Assembly: GCA_016872495.1 (NCBI GenBank)
Contig: VGZT01000012.1
Span: 1-52,509, forward strand
DNA: 52,509 nucleotides
Direction of reading: 5' to 3'
Source of the DNA: SAR202 cluster bacterium
Lineage (GTDB): Bacteria > Chloroflexota > Dehalococcoidia > Lucifugimonadales > Lucifugimonadaceae
Below are positions 32,655-40,920 of this stretch, in pieces; the first letter of the stretch is position 1; every line of letters begins with the position of its first letter. Under the pieces are notes generated by a model. The model was not told the DNA's origin. It was given only the letters and a program-made list of their open reading frames with translations, and made no database searches. The position numbers and the translations under genes are program-made.

Positions 32655-34175
32655 ATGGACGGTGAGCGGCTGATTCTCGAATGTGTCCGGATCGCGCGGC
32701 CCGGCCTGCCGCCGCTGGAAGGCACCGTCGTGCTCGAAGACGGGCTAATCTCCGCGGTGCAGCATGGGCGGCTCAGAGACCGGGTCTCGAACGCCGAACG
32801 CGTCGACTGCCGGGGGGGCGTGCTCTTCCCGGGCTTTGAGGATCCTCACTGCCACCCGCTTGCGCTTGGCTCGGCCCTCCTCTCGGCGGACTGTCGGCCA
32901 TCTGCGGTGCCGGACATCGCAGGGCTGCGGCGGGCCCTCACCAACTGGTCCGCCGAGAACCCCGGCGAACCCATCGTGCGCGGGTCTGGCTATGACGAGC
33001 TCGCTCTGCGGGAAGGACGACATCCCGACCGTGGCGATCTCGATGCCGCGGTTGCCGATCGACCGGTCGTGCTAACGCATTCGAGCGGCCATGCTCACGT
33101 CCTCAACACCGCCGCGCTTCGCCTGGCAGGCATAACTGCCGCCACCGACGAGCCTGACGGTGGATACATCGACCGTGAACCCGGTTCCGGGGAGCCATCC
33201 GGCCTGTTGCTGGAGATGTCGCAATGGCTCGATGAGCACCTCACAGATTCAGTAGCGGGCAAGGCGGATCGGTACGCCCGCGCGGCGAGCACGGAGTTTC
33301 TGCGCAACGGTGTGACATCGGTCACGGACGCCGGCCATCTCAACGACGTCAGAACGCCCGCCATCTGGGAGCGACTCGCCAGCTCGCAGGTCTTTGTGCC
33401 GCGGGTTACGGCCATGATCGGTTACCGCGCGGGAGCTCCATCGCGCAGGACCGGGGAAGCCTCCGAACACGGAACAGTGAAGGTGATGTTGACTCTGACG
33501 GGGGGCCGCCTGGAGCCCGGCATTGAGACACTCGTCGAGATCATTGCCGGTGCGTCGAAGGCAGGCTCCGAAGTAGCGGTACATGCGGTCGAGCGCGAGG
33601 CGATCATGGCCGTGTGTGAGACGGTCCGTTCGGCACGAGGCCGGGGGCTGGGCCTGCCGGCCGTGAGAATCGAGCATGCATCGGAATGCCCGGCCGAAGT
33701 CTCCAGGGCGCTCAAGGCCGCGGGAGTCAAAGTCGTGACCCAGCCGGGGTTCATTTTTGCGAGGGGGGATCGCTATTTAACTGCACGCACGCGTGGGCAC
33801 GGCGTCCCGGCACGGTACCTCTACCCGTTCCGGCGTTGGCAATCGGACGGTGTGCCGGTGGTCGCCAGTTCGGACGCGCCGTTCGGGCCGGTCTCGCCCT
33901 TGGTCGGCATCGGCGCTGCGGCAACGCGACGGACCACCACGGGCAAGACGCTGGCGCCGTCAGAGCGGATTCCGGTCGCCGACGCGATGAAGCTATACCT
34001 TCGCGCCTCCGGATCGCCAGAGGGTGGCCCGGCATGGCTGGGTCTAAACGCCGGCCAGCCTGCAGATCTTGCGTTGCTGGACTCGGACCCACAGGAGGTG
34101 GCAGCAACCGCGATCGGAAGGATCAAGTGCCTGATGACCGTGGTGAGCGGGCAGGTCGCGTGGACGGGCCTGTGA
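32655..34175 (+). CDS. Amidohydrolase family protein (YtcJ-like)
   Basis: About 506 residues of the amidohydrolase-3 group: a small beta-sandwich made from both ends around a metal-dependent TIM barrel. Metal ligands: FEDPHCHPLALGSA (HxH), VAVHAVEREAI, VRIEHASECP and SSDAPFGPVSPLVGI (Asp). The C-terminal AGQPADLALLDSDPQEV is typical. Such enzymes hydrolyse C-N bonds in amides, ureas or formamides; the substrate is not predictable. ATG 32655 matches the domain start and has a -10 box nine bases upstream without a Shine-Dalgarno. Cytosolic, no signal peptide. Confidence 0.85.
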   Translation: MDGERLILECVRIARPGLPPLEGTVVLEDGLISAVQHGRLRDRVSNAERVDCRGGVLFPGFEDPHCHPLALGSALLSADCRPSAVPDIAGLRRALTNWSAENPGEPIVRGSGYDELALREGRHPDRGDLDAAVADRPVVLTHSSGHAHVLNTAALRLAGITAATDEPDGGYIDREPGSGEPSGLLLEMSQWLDEHLTDSVAGKADRYARAASTEFLRNGVTSVTDAGHLNDVRTPAIWERLASSQVFVPRVTAMIGYRAGAPSRRTGEASEHGTVKVMLTLTGGRLEPGIETLVEIIAGASKAGSEVAVHAVEREAIMAVCETVRSARGRGLGLPAVRIEHASECPAEVSRALKAAGVKVVTQPGFIFARGDRYLTARTRGHGVPARYLYPFRRWQSDGVPVVASSDAPFGPVSPLVGIGAAATRRTTTGKTLAPSERIPVADAMKLYLRASGSPEGGPAWLGLNAGQPADLALLDSDPQEVAATAIGRIKCLMTVVSGQVAWTGL

Positions 34176-34190
34176 TGCCGGATCCCCGGT

Positions 34191-35204
34191 CTAGCTCTGG
34201 CGGGTCCCGGCGAACTCGGCGAGGGCCGTGAGCGACTCCAGTTCGGCCGATGGGGCAAAAGTCGATAGCGAAGCCTGGGCGGCCCGAACGTAGCCTTCCA
34301 CGACGCTGCGGCATTCGTCCAGGATCCCTCTGCTGCGGATCTCTCGGATCGCTCGCTCCATTTCGAGTTTGCGGTCGTCCGGGCTGGAGGCGAGGAACTT
34401 CGCGATCGGATTCTCAGGACCGATCCGTTCCATGAGGATGATCGCGGGCAGAGTAAGCACACCGTTAGCCAGGTCGTGCCCCGCCGGCTTGCCAAGCTGT
34501 TCGCGCGTCGAGTCGAAGTCGAGGAGGTCGTCCATGACCTGGTACGCCATGCCCAGGTTGTACCCGAACTCTCGGAGGTGTTTGGCTCTTTCCGGGTCGG
34601 CGCCGCCAAGGACGGCGCCGCTTTCTGAGGCGGTCATGAACAGCGATGCCGTCTTGTTGAAGATCCGGTCCAGGTAGGCTGCTCGGCCGACCCCAGGGTT
34701 GCCGGCATCGAGCAACTCGGTCAGCTCACCCTTGGAAAGTTCCATGATGGTTGCCGCGAAGCGGTCGACCACCTGGACGTTGCCGGTGGCACACACGAAC
34801 CTTGCGGATGCGGCGAACAGGTAATCACCGAGCAGTATCGCCACGTTGCGACCCCAGAGGTTGCTTGCGGTCGCCCTGCCCCGACGGAGATCGGCACTAT
34901 CCACCGTGTCGTCGTGCACCAGCGTCGCGATGTGCAGCAGTTCGACTGCGGTCGCCATCGTGATCGCCTTCGGGGGGTCCTGGTTTCCGCTGACGCGCGC
35001 GCTCAGAAGAGTGATTGCGGGCCGGACGCGCTTGCCCGGAACCCCGAGGATGTGCTCGATCTGAGCCGCCAGAGCGTCCGATCCTGCCGAGCGCGCAACT
35101 GATTCGTCCGTACTGGCGACCATGCCGAGCGTGGCGATCACCTGGGTCAGTTCATCCTCGACCGGTGTAAAAAGCGAGGAATAGGAGATCGGACGTGGGA
35201 TCAT
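34191..35204 (-). CDS. Polyprenyl (trans-isoprenyl) diphosphate synthase
   Basis: About 337 residues. Elongates allylic diphosphates with isopentenyl diphosphate to make quinone or carotenoid side chains. First Asp-rich motif: LVHDDTVDSADLRRGR; second: YQVMDDLLDFDST; GKRVRPAITLLSARV and GNPGVGRAAYLDRIFNKTAS also fit. A small residue set before the first motif suggests a long-chain product such as octaprenyl, but chain length is not certain. The ATG overlaps the metG stop (ATGA). The likely quinone product would serve the oxidase-based respiratory chain seen at 24-28.8 kb. Confidence 0.9.
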   Translation of the reverse strand: MIPRPISYSSLFTPVEDELTQVIATLGMVASTDESVARSAGSDALAAQIEHILGVPGKRVRPAITLLSARVSGNQDPPKAITMATAVELLHIATLVHDDTVDSADLRRGRATASNLWGRNVAILLGDYLFAASARFVCATGNVQVVDRFAATIMELSKGELTELLDAGNPGVGRAAYLDRIFNKTASLFMTASESGAVLGGADPERAKHLREFGYNLGMAYQVMDDLLDFDSTREQLGKPAGHDLANGVLTLPAIILMERIGPENPIAKFLASSPDDRKLEMERAIREIRSRGILDECRSVVEGYVRAAQASLSTFAPSAELESLTALAEFAGTRQS

Positions 35205-36895
35205 GAGTTGGCCGGGATCCCTTCGCCGCTCATCCTGGACACCTCTTCATCGACGATCGTAGGTTCGAGCTTCTTAAAGAGCGCCAACGGCGCTGGCATC
35301 TTCCGGCCCACTTCCGGCTCTACACGCCGCCAGCCGGTTTCGAGGACGGTACCTGGTTCGGCCAGGAGGGCGTGCATCTTCTCGGATGAGAACGGAATGT
35401 ACGGATAGCTTACGGTGCGGAGCGTGGCGACCATGTTAAGGCCGACCCAGAGCGTGGTCGCGGTACGGATGCGGTCCTGCTTGATCGTCTGCCACGGCGC
35501 CTTGCCGTCAACATAGCGGTTGCCGGCCTGGGCGAGCTCCATGAGCGCGCGCAGGCCATCGCGGAACCTCCGTCCGGACAGCCCTGCGGCGGCATCCTTG
35601 AGAGCCGTATCGCAGGCGGCCAGCGCCGCCCGGTCCGCGTCGTCCAGTGCTGCGGGCTCCGGCACTCGGCCGTCGAAATGCCGGGCGATGAGCGAGAGCA
35701 CGCGGTGGACGAAGTTGCCGAGCGTCCCGACCAGCTCGTCGTTGTTTCGGCTGTGAAAGCCGCCCCACGTGAAATCACTGTCGGAGGTCTCTGGCATCAC
35801 CGCCGCGAGGTAGTAGCGGAGAGGATCCGGATCGTAGCGAGTGAGGTAGTCGCGCAGCCATACCGCATTCTTGAGGCTCTTGGACTGCTTCTTCCGGTCG
35901 ATGGTCAGCCACTCGCAGGCCGGCACGTCCCAGGGAAGATTTAGCTCCGGCTTGCCGGCGTAGCCCATTAACATGGCTGGCCACAGGATCGTGTGAAAGG
36001 TGATGTTGTCCTTGCCAAGGAAGTAGACGCTGCGTGCCGAGCGATCGTGCCACCACTTCTTCCAGGCGTCGGGATCGCCACTGGACCGCGACCACTCCTT
36101 CGAGGCTGACAGATAACCAGAGAGCGCCTCGAACCAGACGTAAATCCTTTTCTGCTCGTACCCTGGCACCGGCACGGGCACCCCGTATTCGATGTCGCGC
36201 GTGAAGGCGCGGTCGATGAGCCCCTCCCGCAGAAGTCCCAGAGACAAGTTATGGACGGTCGGTCGCCAGTGCTCCTGGGGTCCGATCCAGTCCTCAAGCT
36301 GCTTCTGGAAGTTCGTCAGTTTCAGGAAGTAGTGGGTGGTGTCCCTGAACTGCGGAGTGGAGCCGTCGCGCTTGCAGCGGATCCGCTTTAGCTCAATCGG
36401 ATCAAGGGTCCGATTGCAGTTGTCGCACTGGTCGCCCCGGGCATCCGGGAACCCGCAGTGGGGGCATTCACCCTCCACGAAGCGGTCGGTCAGGAAGCGC
36501 TCTTCCCTTTCGCACCAGGGCATCTTGATCGTTCTTTCGTACAGGTGCCCGTTGCGCAGCAGCGTGTGGAAGATGTCCTGCGCGACCTCACGGTGGTTTT
36601 CGGTCGCCGTGGTCGTGTACAGGTCGTACGAGATGCCCATGCGCGTATAAGCGTCGTAATGGATCTCGTGGTAGCGCTGTGCGATGGTTGAGGGCGGGAC
36701 ATTTTCCTGGAGGGCGCGTAGCGCCGTCGGGGTGCCGTGCATGTCGCTTCCGGAGACCATCAGGACGTGGTCGCCGACCAGTCGGTGGTAGCGCGCGAAG
36801 ATGTCGGCCGGCAGACAGTTCCCGGCGAGGTGTCCGAGGTGCGGTTCGTCGTTTACGTAGGGCCAGGCGACCGCTACGAGAATGTGTTCGGGCAA
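35201..36895 (-). CDS. metG: Methionine--tRNA ligase
   Basis: 564 residues, class I synthetase. The HIGH-type motif is EPHLGHLAGNCLPADIFARY. The zinc knuckle lies in GECPHCGFPDARGDQCDNC (two CxxC pairs). The KMSKS loop reads DRKKQSKSLKNAV, i.e. KQSKS rather than KMSKS. The anticodon-binding helical domain includes NRYVDGKAPWQTIKQD. No C-terminal EMAP-type tRNA-binding domain, so this is the shorter form. The start TTG 36895 fits the family N-terminus although no clear Shine-Dalgarno precedes it. Translationally coupled to the polyprenyl synthase. Confidence 0.95.
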   Translation of the reverse strand: MPEHILVAVAWPYVNDEPHLGHLAGNCLPADIFARYHRLVGDHVLMVSGSDMHGTPTALRALQENVPPSTIAQRYHEIHYDAYTRMGISYDLYTTTATENHREVAQDIFHTLLRNGHLYERTIKMPWCEREERFLTDRFVEGECPHCGFPDARGDQCDNCNRTLDPIELKRIRCKRDGSTPQFRDTTHYFLKLTNFQKQLEDWIGPQEHWRPTVHNLSLGLLREGLIDRAFTRDIEYGVPVPVPGYEQKRIYVWFEALSGYLSASKEWSRSSGDPDAWKKWWHDRSARSVYFLGKDNITFHTILWPAMLMGYAGKPELNLPWDVPACEWLTIDRKKQSKSLKNAVWLRDYLTRYDPDPLRYYLAAVMPETSDSDFTWGGFHSRNNDELVGTLGNFVHRVLSLIARHFDGRVPEPAALDDADRAALAACDTALKDAAAGLSGRRFRDGLRALMELAQAGNRYVDGKAPWQTIKQDRIRTATTLWVGLNMVATLRTVSYPYIPFSSEKMHALLAEPGTVLETGWRRVEPEVGRKMPAPLALFKKLEPTIVDEEVSRMSGEGIPANS

Positions 36896-37011
36896 GGCTC
36901 GGTCCGGTCGTCGCTTGGTAAGCGCCGCCCGGAGAAGGTCAGAACAAGGGGCTGCGCAGGAAAAAGTCTATCACGCAAGCGGCCGAAACCAGGTTGGAAA
37001 GAGCGGTGTCA

Positions 37012-37839
37012 CTACGGTGATCCGGTTGACGGTCCGGATACCGCCAGGCGATATACCCGGCTGCGTGGAGCGCCAGTTTCCTCACGGGCAGCATCGACCA
37101 GGCGGCGGCCGGCGAGTCCGGTGCCGCGCAACCTGGCCAGGACCTCGGCGATGCGCTCGTCCGATACCCGGCCCGCGCCGGTGGCGCCTTCGACGACGAT
37201 CACGAACTCGCCGCGGGGTTCAGTGAAGTATTTCTCAGCGGCCGAGAGTGTCCCGCGAAATGTCTCCTCATAGACCTTGGTCAGCTCCCGGCAAACCGCG
37301 ACCCTGCGGTCGCCCAGCGCGGCCCGCATCGCAGCCAGCGACTCGAGGAGGCGGTGTGGGGCTTCAAACGCGACCAGGGTGTGCCCGAGCCCGGCCGCTT
37401 CTTCCAGCGCGGCCAGGCGCTCGCCTGCTTTGCGCGGAAGGAAACCCAGAAAGGTGAAGGTGTCACCGCTGAACCCCGACACCGCGAGGGCGCTGGCAAC
37501 GGCAGACGGCCCCGGAACTGAAAGGACCTCGTGTCCGGCGCTGGTTGCCGCGCCCACCAGGTGCATGCCGGGATCGCTGATGCCCGGCGTTCCTGCGTCG
37601 GTTACGTACGCCACATCCCCGTCGTCGAGCAGCCTGGCCAACCTTTCGAGATCGCTCTGGCTGCTGTGGGCGTGATAGCTGTGCACCGGAGTGGAGGCGC
37701 CGAGATGGTTCAGCAACTTTCTGGTTTCGCGGGTGTCCTCGCAGACGACCGCCTTCACTTCCCGCAGGACGCGCGCTGCCCTGACGGAGATGTCCTCAAG
37801 GTTCCCGATCGGAGTGGCAACGATGTACAGGCGTCCCAT
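37012..37839 (-). CDS. rsmI: 16S rRNA (cytidine-1402-2'-O)-methyltransferase
   Basis: About 275 residues, tetrapyrrole-methylase fold. Methylates the ribose of C1402 in the ribosomal P site. GRLYIVATPIGNLEDISVRA, CEDTRETRKLLNHLG, YVTDAGTPGISDPG, SVPGPSAVASALAVSG, FTFLGFLPRK and VAFEAPHRLLESL are diagnostic. ATG 37839 starts the conserved block directly. TAAACT, a -10-like hexamer, lies eight bases upstream and there is no Shine-Dalgarno, so a leaderless transcript is possible. It is 116 bases before metG on the same strand. Confidence 0.94.
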   Translation of the reverse strand: MGRLYIVATPIGNLEDISVRAARVLREVKAVVCEDTRETRKLLNHLGASTPVHSYHAHSSQSDLERLARLLDDGDVAYVTDAGTPGISDPGMHLVGAATSAGHEVLSVPGPSAVASALAVSGFSGDTFTFLGFLPRKAGERLAALEEAAGLGHTLVAFEAPHRLLESLAAMRAALGDRRVAVCRELTKVYEETFRGTLSAAEKYFTEPRGEFVIVVEGATGAGRVSDERIAEVLARLRGTGLAGRRLVDAAREETGAPRSRVYRLAVSGPSTGSP

Positions 37840-37944
37840 TGCCCGAGAGTTTAGCCCCCGTAGTAGGATTCGGTGAGTCGGTGCCATCTCCATGGCGGTC
37901 GACGCGGATCTGAATCAGCGCCCGCGGGGGTCCTGACAAGACCA

Positions 37945-38064
37945 ATGCCTGGCATTCCAACCGGTACAAAATTCTTCTGCACCGTGTGCAAGTCGGAGTT
38001 CATCGCCACTAAGGGTGGCGATGCGAAGCTCAGTTGCTGCGGGAAGCCCGTCGAAAAGAAGTGA
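37945..38064 (+). CDS. Desulforedoxin-like mini-protein
   Basis: 39 residues, too short for usual gene calls. It reads PTGTKFFCTVCKSEFIATKG, then GDAKLSCCGKPVEKK. C-x2-C followed fourteen residues later by CC-G-x-P is the pattern of desulforedoxin and of the N-terminal domain of desulfoferrodoxin, which bind one Fe(Cys)4 centre. A redox or oxidative-stress role is possible; zinc binding is the alternative. The ATG has only a weak purine stretch upstream. A second Cys-rich ORF follows after eleven bases, and rsmI is divergent. Confidence 0.7.
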   Translation: MPGIPTGTKFFCTVCKSEFIATKGGDAKLSCCGKPVEKK

Positions 38065-38075
38065 CGGGGGCGTGA

Positions 38076-38219
38076 TTGGCTAACGAACTCGGCAAGCGAT
38101 ACGAGTGTTCCATTTGCGGGCTAAACGTACTGTGCACGCGGCCCGGAACCGGCCAGGTCACGTGCCACGATCGCCCGATGGACCTGCAGGCGCCGCGGAA
38201 ACTGCCGTCTTCCGACTAG
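38076..38219 (+). CDS. Second Cys-rich mini-protein, desulforedoxin-like
   Basis: 47 residues from a TTG start. It reads KRYECSICGLNVLCTRPG, then TGQVTCHDRPMDLQAPRK. The first CxxC and the G.....C..PM. spacing match desulforedoxin domains, but the second Cys pair is C-H (TCHD) instead of CC, with an extra Cys in CTRPG. A mononuclear Zn or Fe site of altered ligation is likely. A G-rich stretch before TTG 38076 can act as ribosome site. Its last codons overlap the convergent end of mazG by four bases. It looks like a diverged duplicate or partner of the preceding ORF. Confidence 0.6.
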   Translation: MANELGKRYECSICGLNVLCTRPGTGQVTCHDRPMDLQAPRKLPSSD

Positions 38220-38977
38220 CTGCGGACTCCTTTCCAGATACGAGCGCGCGCGCGTTCAGACAGTTCGGCAAGGGGCCGCCCCGCGACCCGTTCGGCCTCG
38301 TTAAGCCGATCCCGTAGCCGGTAGGCGGCGGACCGCAGCGCCGTTTCTGCGTCTACACCTGCCTCCCTCAACTCTGTAACCGCGTCCTCGAGGATCTGGC
38401 CGGCGAGCCGTTCCTTCGTATCCCGGTCATTCTCCTTCGCCAGCGCCGCGAGCCGTTCCGGCCTGATCGCCGGAGCCTGATCCTGGGACTTGATACCCGC
38501 TGCCGCGGCCCGTTTCTGGAGTGAGGCGGTCAGCGAGAGGGCAGGCAGCGTGCCAGGCACGCCGTCCGTGACGCCCCTGGCCCCTCTCTCGGCGGTCTTC
38601 AGGGCCTCCCACTGCCCCACGACCTCCTCAGCTGATGCCATCTGGGGGCCGTCGGTGAAGACGTGCGGGTGCCTTCGTACGAGCTTCAGTGCGCTCCGCC
38701 GGACCAGGTCCGCAGCCGTCCAGCTACCGGCGCGCGACGCGATGTCGGCGTGGAATGCGATATGGACGAGCAGGTCGCCTAGTTCCTCCACCAGGGACTC
38801 ACCCTCGCGACGATCGATCGCTTCGAGTGCCTCGTGGCACTCTTCCAGCAGGTACTGTCTCAGCGACACGTGCGACTGCGCACGGTCCCAGGGGCAGCCG
38901 CCGGGGTCCCGCAGCAGTCGGACGATTTCGAGGAGGTCTTCAAAGCGATCGGTCCGGCCGGGAGGTGACTTCGGCAT
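38216..38977 (-). CDS. mazG: Nucleoside triphosphate pyrophosphohydrolase MazG
   Basis: 253 residues, two MazG domains. Hydrolyses NTPs and dNTPs to monophosphates, removing non-canonical nucleotides and modulating stress alarmones. The first domain has CPWDRAQSHVSLRQYLLEEC (CPWD signature) and EELGDLLVHIAFHADIA with the metal-binding EExxD motif. HPHVFTDGPQMASAEEVVGQ links to the second domain, where ENDRDTKERLAGQILEDAVT is degenerate in the metal motif. It is convergent with the Cys-rich mini-protein; rdgB elsewhere in the window has a related cleaning role. Confidence 0.93.
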   Translation of the reverse strand: MPKSPPGRTDRFEDLLEIVRLLRDPGGCPWDRAQSHVSLRQYLLEECHEALEAIDRREGESLVEELGDLLVHIAFHADIASRAGSWTAADLVRRSALKLVRRHPHVFTDGPQMASAEEVVGQWEALKTAERGARGVTDGVPGTLPALSLTASLQKRAAAAGIKSQDQAPAIRPERLAALAKENDRDTKERLAGQILEDAVTELREAGVDAETALRSAAYRLRDRLNEAERVAGRPLAELSERARARIWKGVRS

Positions 38978-39000
38978 CGAGGACTACTCCGTTCGATGTT

Positions 39001-39029
39001 TTGACCATGGACAAGCCCAGACGTACGAT
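39001..39029 (+). promoter_or_regulatory. Promoter of DUF1461-like gene (candidate leaderless)
   Basis: TTGACC (39001-39006), a 17-base spacer and TACGAT (39024-39029) form the best-looking sigma70-type promoter in the window. Only eight bases separate the -10 from the GTG start at 39038 and no Shine-Dalgarno fits between, so the transcript probably begins at or a base or two before the start codon. Confidence 0.6.
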
Positions 39030-39037
39030 AGACCACC

Positions 39038-39754
39038 GTGACCACCGGCAAGCCGCTCGACCTGCGCGCACGACTCCTCGTTGCAGCTTTCGCGGCCGCC
39101 TTGCCGGTCCTGCTGATCGCCGGGAGCGTGCGGGTCATCTCGACGACCGCCACCCTGTACGACTACGGCTGGTGGCGCTACGACATCTCGGGTCGCACCG
39201 GTCTCCCGGCCGACCAGCTCGACCGCGTGTCGCTCCAGTTCCGCGACTACTTCACCAACGACGCCGAACTACTCGACCTGGAGGTAGTCGCCGGAGGCAG
39301 GACTGAAACGTTGCTCACCGAGCGCGAGGTCCGTCACATGCGCGACGTGAAGGTCCTGATCAGGAACGTCTTCCTTGCCGAATGGATCGCCGCGGCGGTC
39401 GTGATCGGCAGCATCCTCTTGGGATTTGCCTGGCTCAAGAGCTGGTTCTGGAGGGCGCTGCGGGCCGGCACAAGGTACTCCGCCTACGCGACGCTGGCGG
39501 CGGTAGCCGTGATTGCCGTGGCCGCGATCGTGGACTTCGACGGCGCGTTCACACTGTTCCACCGGATCAGTTTTCGGAACGACCTCTGGCAGCTGAATCC
39601 GTACGAAGACTACCTGCTGCTGCTCTTCCCGGAGTCGTTCTTTTTCGATGCCACGATGGCGATTGCGATCATGACGACGCTCGAATTCGCAGCCGTGTGG
39701 CTGGGCACGTCGTGGTTCGAGCGGAAGTTCGGCGCAGGCCGCCTCGCGGCGTAG
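39038..39754 (+). CDS. DUF1461-type integral membrane protein
   Basis: About 238 residues with an N-terminal helix (LLVAAFAAALPVLLIAGSVR), a roughly 75-residue external loop, then three helices, the middle ones flanking a conserved FHRISFRNDLWQLNPYEDYL and LLFPESFFFDATMAIAIMTT block typical of DUF1461/TIGR01906 membrane proteins. Function is unknown in this family; lipid or lipoprotein processing has been discussed for relatives. The start is GTG 39038. Location is the cytoplasmic membrane. It is divergent from mazG. Confidence 0.82.
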   Translation: MTTGKPLDLRARLLVAAFAAALPVLLIAGSVRVISTTATLYDYGWWRYDISGRTGLPADQLDRVSLQFRDYFTNDAELLDLEVVAGGRTETLLTEREVRHMRDVKVLIRNVFLAEWIAAAVVIGSILLGFAWLKSWFWRALRAGTRYSAYATLAAVAVIAVAAIVDFDGAFTLFHRISFRNDLWQLNPYEDYLLLLFPESFFFDATMAIAIMTTLEFAAVWLGTSWFERKFGAGRLAA

Positions 39755-39809
39755 CCCGACAGGTGACGCCGGGGCAGGCCCAGGAGCTCGTCAGGGGAAG
39801 GCGGACAGC

Positions 39810-40052
39810 CTAACCCGCCCCGCAGGAGCCCCCGCAGCACGCGGCGCCACCGCCGCAGCCCCCGCCCGCTGCCGGCAGGGCGCTGGATTCGCCGGTCTGG
39901 CCATCCTTGCGGAACGCCGCGAACACAGAGAGCACCTTCTTCGACGGCTGACTGCAGGACGGGCAAGGAGCATCCCGGTCGGAGAACTCCATCGGGCGCA
40001 ATTGTTCAAAGCGTCGCTTGCAGGACTTGCAGTGGTACTCGTAGATCGGCAT
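39810..40052 (-). CDS. FmdB-type zinc ribbon protein
   Basis: 80 residues. The N-terminal ribbon MPIYEYHCKSCKRRFEQL ... PCPSCSQPSKKVLS has two CxxC pairs binding one zinc, the FmdB/CxxC_CXXC_SSSS family often annotated as a regulatory protein without firm evidence. The tail is Gly/Ala/Cys-rich (GGGCGGGAACCGGSCGAG) with four more cysteines, which may bind metal or crosslink. ATG 40052 has AGGAG ten bases upstream. It stands between DUF1461 and the HAD gene. Confidence 0.85.
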   Translation of the reverse strand: MPIYEYHCKSCKRRFEQLRPMEFSDRDAPCPSCSQPSKKVLSVFAAFRKDGQTGESSALPAAGGGCGGGAACCGGSCGAG

Positions 40053-40127
40053 TGGTCAGGTCTCCTGCACCCGGGCCGGCGCGGCATGTCCGGATGCCTT
40101 CAAGTCTAAGGAGGACTATCGAATGAA

Positions 40128-40880
40128 TCAATCTCGCCGGGCCTTGCGCCACTGCCTGACGACGCCCGGCAGCTCGACCAGTTCGTCAATGACGAAATCA
40201 GGCGGCGTGCGGGGTTCGCCCTGCCGCCCCGACCTGACCCAGACAGTGGACAGTCCGGCGGCGTGGGCGCCATCGACGTCGTGGTGTCCGCTGTCCCCAA
40301 CGTGGAGCGCTTCCGCCGGGGCCACACCCATGGCGGAAAGGGTCGTCTCGAAGATCCTCCTGGTCGGCTTGGCGACCGCCAGGTCATTGGAGAAGCTCGT
40401 CACATCGAAAAAGGCGAGCCAGCCCAGCCTCTCGAGCCAGGTCCGGTAGACGGCCGCGGAGGTGAATCCTGTATTGGAGATCAGGGCGATGGCATGCCCG
40501 CGGTTCCTCAGCTGGACCAGCACTGCGCGCGCGCCTTTCACAGGCTTCGGGGGGTGCATTAAAAAGGGCTGGTCCACCGCCGCAAGGACGCTGGCAAACT
40601 GCCTGTCGTCGAGCTGATCAGGCAACTCTGGACTGACGTACGCCAGCATGTGACGTACGCGCTCCCCAAACGATATATCCAGCCCACGGTCGTGGTCTGA
40701 ATCGAAGTCGGAGCGTACCTTCAGCAGGGCCGCATCGACGCGTTCAGCGGCGATTGGATGCCCGAACGACGCGAGTTCAGATCGGACCCCCGCCACGCGT
40801 GCGTGGTGACGGGCGTGCCCGGGCCAGCCCTGGCCCTCTGTGATCAGCGTCTGCCAGAGGTCGAGCGTTATCGCGCGCAC
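40128..40880 (-). CDS. HAD family hydrolase
   Basis: 250 residues. HAD motif I: TLDLWQTLI (the nucleophile Asp and a DxxxT variant in which the usual second Asp is replaced); motif II: ALISNTG; motif III Lys: DLAVAKPTRRIFE; motif IV: HVGDSGHHDVDGAHAAG. A helical cap is inserted after motif I. Likely a small-molecule phosphatase. Replacement of the second Asp of DxDxT by Trp/Gln is typical of some dehalogenase-like members, so phosphatase activity is not assured. GTG start with GGGAG upstream; 40 bases downstream of apt on the same strand. Confidence 0.85.
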   Translation of the reverse strand: MRAITLDLWQTLITEGQGWPGHARHHARVAGVRSELASFGHPIAAERVDAALLKVRSDFDSDHDRGLDISFGERVRHMLAYVSPELPDQLDDRQFASVLAAVDQPFLMHPPKPVKGARAVLVQLRNRGHAIALISNTGFTSAAVYRTWLERLGWLAFFDVTSFSNDLAVAKPTRRIFETTLSAMGVAPAEALHVGDSGHHDVDGAHAAGLSTVWVRSGRQGEPRTPPDFVIDELVELPGVVRQWRKARRD

Positions 40881-40920
40881 GCACCAGCTCCCGGGGTTCG
40901 CCGAGCCAGGTCGGTGCCGC

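Noticed and set aside
36896-37011. Small gene between rsmI and metG
   Set aside because: No frame of useful length with a ribosome site; only intergenic sequence.
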